Shown here: in pieces, positions 60,707 through 64,000 of the stretch
Numbering within the stretch: the first letter of the stretch is position 1
Layout: each line of letters starts with the position of its first letter
Source: Flavobacterium sp.
GTDB taxonomy: Bacteria; Bacteroidota; Bacteroidia; Flavobacteriales; Flavobacteriaceae
NCBI GenBank assembly: GCA_016718345.1
Contig: JADKDN010000008.1
Span: 1-64,000, forward strand
Direction of reading: 5' to 3'
Length of the DNA: 64,000 nt
Program-made: the position numbers and the translations under genes
The notes under the pieces: model-generated
Seen by the model: the letters and a program-made list of their open reading frames with translations, nothing else
Told to the model about the DNA's origin: nothing
The model's database searches: none

Positions 60707-61342
60707 TTTTGCTATAATTTCTTGTATATCTTCCTTTATAAACTCCCAATATTTTCCTTTGTAGCAAATAGGATTGAATTCTTCATCTGCTATAGTAAAA
60801 TTGGTAAAGTTTTGAATAATCAAATCTCTATTGTGAGAGTACGGATATCTTTGCCCGTGTAACGCTAACATTTGGGATAAACTGTACTTTTCAAATAGTT
60901 CATGAAGATCCCAAAAGTCTTTTTTACGCCCACCTCTTTGAACTACATCTAATTTCATGGCAATTATTTCCTCAACAGTTGCCATACGAATAGAATCCTC
61001 TAAATGATAAGGTTGAATGAATGTATCGGTGTAACAAATATCTAACTTTATGGTATTGTCTTTGTCGTTTCCTACTATATAGGATTTCCCAATTCCGGGG
61101 ATTATATTCGAAAGATGGTCAAGGTATGGGAAATTGGATTCTAAATAGTTCTCAATGGCCTTGAAATCAATTTCACCATACTCTACATCGCTAAAAAGAT
61201 CAATATCAATAGATTCTCTGTGTCCGATTTGTAAACTTAATGCTGTCCCTCCAACTAGTCTAAAGTGTTCAAATTCTGTAGCGGCCATTACTTGATGTAA
61301 GCCTTCTTTTAATAGATTATTTACGGTAGAATAGTACAGCAT
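60686..61342 (-). CDS. AbiEii/AbiGii-type nucleotidyltransferase toxin
   Basis: The 218-residue protein carries the nucleotidyltransferase signature LVGGTALSLQIGHRESIDIDLFSD (residues about 28-51, GG and DxD for metal binding), followed by IKLDICYTD and MATVEEIIAMKLDVVQRGGRKKDFWDLHEL, the family Lys and Asp motifs. Relatives act as type IV or related toxins, and some give phage abortive infection by modifying tRNA. The preceding gene ends 4 bp upstream and encodes its probable antitoxin. Its last codons lie in the 168-bp repeat. Intact. Confidence 0.87.
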   Translation of the reverse strand: MLYYSTVNNLLKEGLHQVMAATEFEHFRLVGGTALSLQIGHRESIDIDLFSDVEYGEIDFKAIENYLESNFPYLDHLSNIIPGIGKSYIVGNDKDNTIKLDICYTDTFIQPYHLEDSIRMATVEEIIAMKLDVVQRGGRKKDFWDLHELFEKYSLSQMLALHGQRYPYSHNRDLIIQNFTNFTIADEEFNPICYKGKYWEFIKEDIQEIIAKFSKQNP

Positions 61343-61346
61343 TATT

Positions 61347-61835
61347 CTATTTATTTTTATAGATAGTATATGGTTTTCCTGTTACTGAATGAAGTGCTGT
61401 ATTTATTTTTTCGTTACCATAAAAATGTATGAGCTCTTGCTTTTCGGTTTCATTTCCACGTTCAAAAATTCTTCTGATGATTGCTTTGTAATGCCTGTCC
61501 CAATCTATCAAGTTGATATCGGTGTCCCAAAATAATGATTTACGGATTATCTCTAAATTAGGGGTTTTGTTTTCTCTTTTTAGCTTTTCTTCATTAATAT
61601 CGAAGTAGGTTTGCAGTAGCGCCAAGGTGCCTTCCTCTAAACTAAGTTTTTCTTCAATTTTAAGTGCTAAAGCGGTATTTAACTTCCGTTTTCCTTTAGT
61701 GATTGCGTTTAGTGTTTGAGGGTGTTCTCCAATAGATAAGGCAAAAGGCCTCTTGTGGAGCGCTCTTTTTTTAAATTCTCGCTCCAAAATAATTCCCGGG
61801 TGTATGCCTTTGTATTTCTCTAAATATGCATTCAT
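61347..61835 (-). CDS. HTH antitoxin of the AbiEii-type pair
   Basis: The 162-residue protein starts with a HigA-like helix-turn-helix (MNAYLEKYKGIHPGIILEREFKKRALHKRPFALSIGEHPQTLNAITKGKRKLNTALALKIEEKL). The C-terminal part (LEIIRKSLFWDTDINLIDWDRHYKAIIRRIFERGNETEKQELIHFYG) matches a domain commonly found fused to antitoxins of AbiEii toxins. It is the first gene of the pair and has a dyad at its promoter (61845-61862), consistent with self-repression. Intact. Confidence 0.83.
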   Translation of the reverse strand: MNAYLEKYKGIHPGIILEREFKKRALHKRPFALSIGEHPQTLNAITKGKRKLNTALALKIEEKLSLEEGTLALLQTYFDINEEKLKRENKTPNLEIIRKSLFWDTDINLIDWDRHYKAIIRRIFERGNETEKQELIHFYGNEKINTALHSVTGKPYTIYKNK

Positions 61836-61839
61836 AGTA

Positions 61840-61862
61840 CAAATGTAAGCAAATTTGTTTAC
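61840..61862 (-). promoter_or_regulatory. -7 box and dyad operator of the AbiEii-type pair
   Basis: The minus strand has TACATTTG at 61840-61847, 5 bp before the ATG. Directly upstream GTAAGCAAATTTGTTTAC (61845-61862) is an 18-bp dyad with one mismatched pair. Its position over the promoter fits binding by the HTH antitoxin. The very short leader suggests a nearly leaderless transcript or a start further downstream. Confidence 0.5.
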
Positions 61863-61887
61863 ATATTACAAATGAGTATTGTCGTTT

Positions 61888-61925
61888 TGAAGCTTCGCTT
61901 TTTGTTTTGAACACGGATTTTTTCT
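61888..61925. repeat. Further copy of the TGAAGCTTCGCTT repeat
   Basis: The segment repeats the start of the 60645 copy (TGAAGCTTCGCTTTTTGTTTT, then ACACGGATTTTT) on the same strand, on the other side of the toxin pair, so the pair is flanked by related repeats. Confidence 0.65.
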
Positions 61926-61946
61926 GTGTGGGTTGGTTTGTGTTTG

Positions 61947-62300
61947 TTATTCTTGACTTTCGGGTTGATCTAGTATTTTACCTATTTCTTTGAGCTTTGC
62001 TAGTGGCAATGTGCGGAGTTGTTCTTGCCAATCGGTGGTTGGGGTGGTTGGGGTTAGCTTTACTAATGGATGGTTTTCTGAAATGGGATGATTTGGGTCT
62101 TGCTTGAAAGCAAGTAGGTCGTTGGGTTCGCAGTAGAGTGCTCTGCAAATGATTTCGATGTGGTTGAGACGCATCACGTGCATGTTGTTGCTAATGATTT
62201 TTGTGGCAGTGTGCGGTGCTATGCCTGCTTTTACTAGAAAGGTATAGGGCTTGTCGATGCGACGGGCTTTGAAAACTGGGTTGAGGTTGAAGTATAACAT
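61947..62300 (-). CDS. Helix-turn-helix transcriptional regulator
   Basis: The 117-residue protein starts MLYFNLNPVFKARRIDKPYTFLVKAGIAPHTATKIISNNMHVMRLNHIEIICRALYCEPNDLLAF, a Cro/C1-type HTH of the HTH_26 group (residues about 5-68), followed by a Pro/Thr-rich linker and a short helix (WQEQLRTLPLAKLKEIGKIL). The upstream region carries a TACATTTG -7 box (62333-62340) and, starting 17 bp beyond it, ten tandem 21-bp dyads. The protein is thus a good candidate to bind that array, although this is inference. Intact. Confidence 0.8.
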   Translation of the reverse strand: MLYFNLNPVFKARRIDKPYTFLVKAGIAPHTATKIISNNMHVMRLNHIEIICRALYCEPNDLLAFKQDPNHPISENHPLVKLTPTTPTTDWQEQLRTLPLAKLKEIGKILDQPESQE

Positions 62301-62332
62301 GTTTGTGTGGATATAATGGTTGCTGACTGTAA

Positions 62333-62340
62333 CAAATGTA
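62333..62340 (-). promoter_or_regulatory. -7 box of the HTH gene
   Basis: The minus strand reads TACATTTG, 32 bp before the ATG at 62300 and 37 bp from the edge of the 21-bp array. Confidence 0.45.
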
Positions 62341-62377
62341 TGAAAGTTTCTTTTATAATTGTATATTGTTATTGCAA

Positions 62378-62587
62378 AAACTAGAAGTAGTATTGTATAA
62401 TTTAAAATAATTATTTCATAAACTAAAAATATGTTTTTATATACTAGAATGTATATTTTAAAATTTAAAACAATAATTCTATAATCTAAAATTATTATTA
62501 TATAAGTTAAAAATAGTATTGTAAAAGTTACAATTAGTATTGTATTAATTAAAAGTATAGTTGTAAAAACTAGAATGTAGTTGGTGG
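62378..62587. repeat. Ten in-register degenerate 21-bp repeats, each with a dyad
   Basis: Units start at 62378, 62399, 62420, 62441, 62462, 62483, 62504, 62525, 62546 and 62567 with no indel. By column comparison, positions 5, 6, 8, 9 and 16 (T, A, A, A, T) are invariant in all ten, and 17, 19 and 20 (T, T, A) in nine. This gives TANAA-N6-TTNTA, an inverted repeat inside each 21-bp unit. The period equals two turns of B-DNA. A weaker unit may precede at 62357. Function unknown; candidates are a cooperative operator array or iterons. Confidence 0.75.
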
Positions 62588-62655
62588 TTTTTTAATAGGG
62601 GAAGTTTTTGTGACCACAGGAAGGGATTCGTGCGGTGGCGGGGACTATCCATTTA
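62588..62655. other. GC-rich block between the 21-bp array and the IS element
   Basis: Positions 62611-62650 (starting TGACCACAGGAAGGG) are far richer in G than the surroundings and follow the array directly. No gene, tRNA or convincing hairpin was found in it on either strand. It may belong to the same element as the array and be separated from its other side by the IS insertion. Confidence 0.4.
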
Positions 62656-62728
62656 TTATATAGTCATAAATTGGATATACTAATTTAGCGTACAGTTGGA
62701 GTTAAGACTAAAATCTTAATTTTAACAC

Positions 62729-62986
62729 ATGAAACAAGAAAGAAAAATTTACGATCCAGCTTTGTCAGAGTTAGCCAGAGAACTTGGAATAAAGGTTTCT
62801 TTGCTCTATAAATGGCGCAAAGATTATCAGGAATATGGTAAGGGCAGTTTTCCTGGAAAAGGAAATTTAAAAATGACACCAGAACAGGAACGTATTCACG
62901 AATTGGAGAAAAAGTTGAAAGATGCAGAAATGGAACGTGATATATTAAAAAAAGCAATCAGCATTTTCTCCAAGAGCGGTCGATGA
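62729..62986 (+). CDS. IS3-family transposase OrfA, apparently with internal deletion
   Basis: The 85-residue product starts MKQERKIYDPALSELARELGIKVSLLYKWRKDYQEYGKGSFPG and ends in a leucine-zipper-like helix (RIHELEKKLKDAEMERDILKKAIS). In relatives roughly 15 residues (the first HTH helix, usually F-K-x-x-A-V-x-L-S) stand between YDPA and ELA. Their absence here suggests an in-frame deletion that would weaken DNA binding. A slippery A7-G run at 62947-62954 precedes the overlap with orfB, and the -1 frame is open from there to 62983, so an OrfAB fusion by programmed frameshifting is possible. Confidence 0.8.
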   Translation: MKQERKIYDPALSELARELGIKVSLLYKWRKDYQEYGKGSFPGKGNLKMTPEQERIHELEKKLKDAEMERDILKKAISIFSKSGR

Positions 62987-63861
62987 AATATCGGTTCATT
63001 AAGAATCATGAAAGCCAGTTTCCGATTGAGAAAATGTGTTTGATTTTAAAAATCAGTTCCAGTGGCTATTACAAATGGAAAAACAGGGGAATTTCTGAAA
63101 GAGTATTGAAACAGAATATGCTGAAACAGAAAATAAAAACTCTTTATTTTGAATTTAAGCAACGCTATGGCAGTCCGAGGATTACATCTGAACTAAATGC
63201 TTTAGGGTATCAGATATCACGCTTAACAGTCGCCAAATACATGAAAGAGCTTGGCTTGCGAAGCAAATTAAGCAAGAAATTTAAAGTTACAACCGACTCA
63301 AAACATAATTATTTGATTGTTGATAATGTACTCAATAGAAATTTTATGGTAACCCAACCTTCAAAAGTTTGGGTGTCTGATATAACTTATATTCAAACCA
63401 AAGAAGGCTTTTTATATTTGACGACAGTAATTGACTTATTTGATCGAAAATTAATCGGCTGGAGTTTAAGCAATACTATGAGCACCAATGATACATCTCT
63501 GGCTGCATGGAGAATGGCAATAAAAAACAGAGATGTAAAAAAGGGATTAATTTTCCATTCCGACCAAGGAGTACAATACGCTACTAAGAAATTTGCTAAT
63601 ACAATTGAATCCTATGGAGTAATCCGAAGCATGAGTAGAAAGGGAAATTGCTGGGATAATGCAGTCGCTGAAAGCTTCTTTAAATCTCTAAAAACTGAAC
63701 TTATATACAGGAATAAACTACTATCAAAAGAACAAATGAAACTTGAAATCTTTGAATACATCGAAATATGGTACAACAGAAAAAGAAGGCATCGTGCTTT
63801 GAATTACAAAACGATAGAGGAGTTTAATAATCAAAATCACATTTACAAAAATGTGGCTTAA
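62983..63861 (+). CDS. IS3-family transposase OrfB (DDE integrase core)
   Basis: The 292-residue product has an HTH_21 region (KTLYFEFKQRYGSPRITSELNALGYQISRLTVAKYMKELGL) and an integrase core with the DDE triad: D in WVSDITYIQTKEGFLYLTTVIDLF, D in LIFHSDQGVQYATKKF, and E in CWDNAVAESFFKSLKTELIY. The end YNRKRRHRALNYKTIEEF is also typical. Its ATG overlaps the orfA stop (ATGA). Catalytic residues are intact. Confidence 0.93.
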   Translation: MKYRFIKNHESQFPIEKMCLILKISSSGYYKWKNRGISERVLKQNMLKQKIKTLYFEFKQRYGSPRITSELNALGYQISRLTVAKYMKELGLRSKLSKKFKVTTDSKHNYLIVDNVLNRNFMVTQPSKVWVSDITYIQTKEGFLYLTTVIDLFDRKLIGWSLSNTMSTNDTSLAAWRMAIKNRDVKKGLIFHSDQGVQYATKKFANTIESYGVIRSMSRKGNCWDNAVAESFFKSLKTELIYRNKLLSKEQMKLEIFEYIEIWYNRKRRHRALNYKTIEEFNNQNHIYKNVA

Positions 63862-63904
63862 CTTAGACTGTAATTTTTATTTGCATATCCACAATTGTAA
63901 ATAA

Positions 63905-63912
63905 TATCTTTG
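63905..63912 (+). promoter_or_regulatory. -7 box beyond the IS element
   Basis: TATCTTTG lies 14 bp outside the right IS end and points out of the window. No gene start is seen in the last 88 bases. Confidence 0.3.
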
Positions 63913-64000
63913 AGTCTAAAAAGGGATATTAAGTACGGAGGGGATGTCTAACACAGAATATTCTATCATATTTTTTAGTTAATATCAGAAATTAAATGAT

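Larger units (their letters stand above)
62672..63891 (+). mobile_element. IS3-family insertion sequence
   Basis: Imperfect terminal inverted repeats of 35 bp (62672-62706 and 63857-63891, 25 matching positions) both begin TGGATAT and end AGTTAAG. They enclose overlapping orfA and orfB transposase genes. Length 1,220 bp. No target-site duplication is seen directly next to these ends, so the exact ends may differ by a few bases or the duplication has been lost. Confidence 0.85.

Noticed and set aside
62378..62587. CRISPR array with short repeats
   Set aside because: Units are directly adjacent at 21 bp, degenerate and without spacers.
62611..62655. tRNA or other structural RNA in the GC-rich block
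   Set aside because: No cloverleaf, anticodon arm or long stem could be drawn on either strand.
61947..63861. Replication origin or plasmid iterons in the 21-bp array
   Set aside because: No Rep gene or DnaA boxes are visible; the link is with an HTH gene. Kept only as an alternative reading.

Overview
The window looks like chromosome of a Flavobacterium-type member of the Bacteroidota. Evidence seen in the sequence: low GC content, promoter boxes of the TAnnTTTG type rather than sigma70 -10 boxes, a gldH gliding gene, a type IX secretion (T9SS) sorting domain on a huge repetitive surface protein with a PorP/SprF-like partner, a T9SS-sorted metalloprotease and a carotenoid lycopene cyclase. 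The species is not determined here.

Layout. 1-7.6 kb: small HTH gene, c-type cytochrome lipoprotein, ogt, a PolB-like exonuclease, a secreted protein, a nucleoside-recognition (Gate) membrane protein and class I fumarase. 7.6-16.3 kb (mostly minus strand): scoAB ketone-body CoA transferase, PBP1A, gldH, ricT, a U32 peptidase C-terminal remnant, trhO, a bacilliredoxin and crtY. 16.4-24.3 kb: a metal homeostasis island with a TonB-dependent receptor divergent from an Nramp transporter apparently fused to a UspA domain, then a DtxR/MntR regulator, and facing them feoA-feoB and a Cys-rich FeoB-associated peptide, then a SCO protein. 24.5-39.5 kb: a roughly 3,960-residue adhesin-like protein (7 x 243-bp and 19 x about 312-bp repeats), followed by PorP/SprF-like and OmpA/PD40 genes. 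39.5-60.3 kb: mainly housekeeping (EamA transporter, SDR, M28 peptidase, ssb, HRDC protein, HAD phosphatase, metG, LD-carboxypeptidase, yraN, metalloprotease, ParE-type toxin pair, mfd, threonine dehydrogenase, L,D-transpeptidase). 60.3-64 kb: an accessory end with 168-bp tandem repeats, an AbiEii-type toxin/antitoxin pair, an HTH gene preceded by an in-register array of ten 21-bp dyads, and an IS3-family element.

A global feature is the large number of single-base indels, mostly in homopolymers, and two in-frame stops that split otherwise well conserved genes, including metG, mfd and fumarase. Because metG is normally indispensable, most of these are probably sequencing or assembly errors. 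Such genes are therefore annotated over their full reconstructed span, with the break position stated. The long repeat array of the adhesin also carries many indels and one collapsed unit.

No rRNA, tRNA or CRISPR array was recognised. The most unusual unexplained structures are the 21-bp dyad array upstream of the HTH gene and the adjoining GC-rich block cut short by the IS element.
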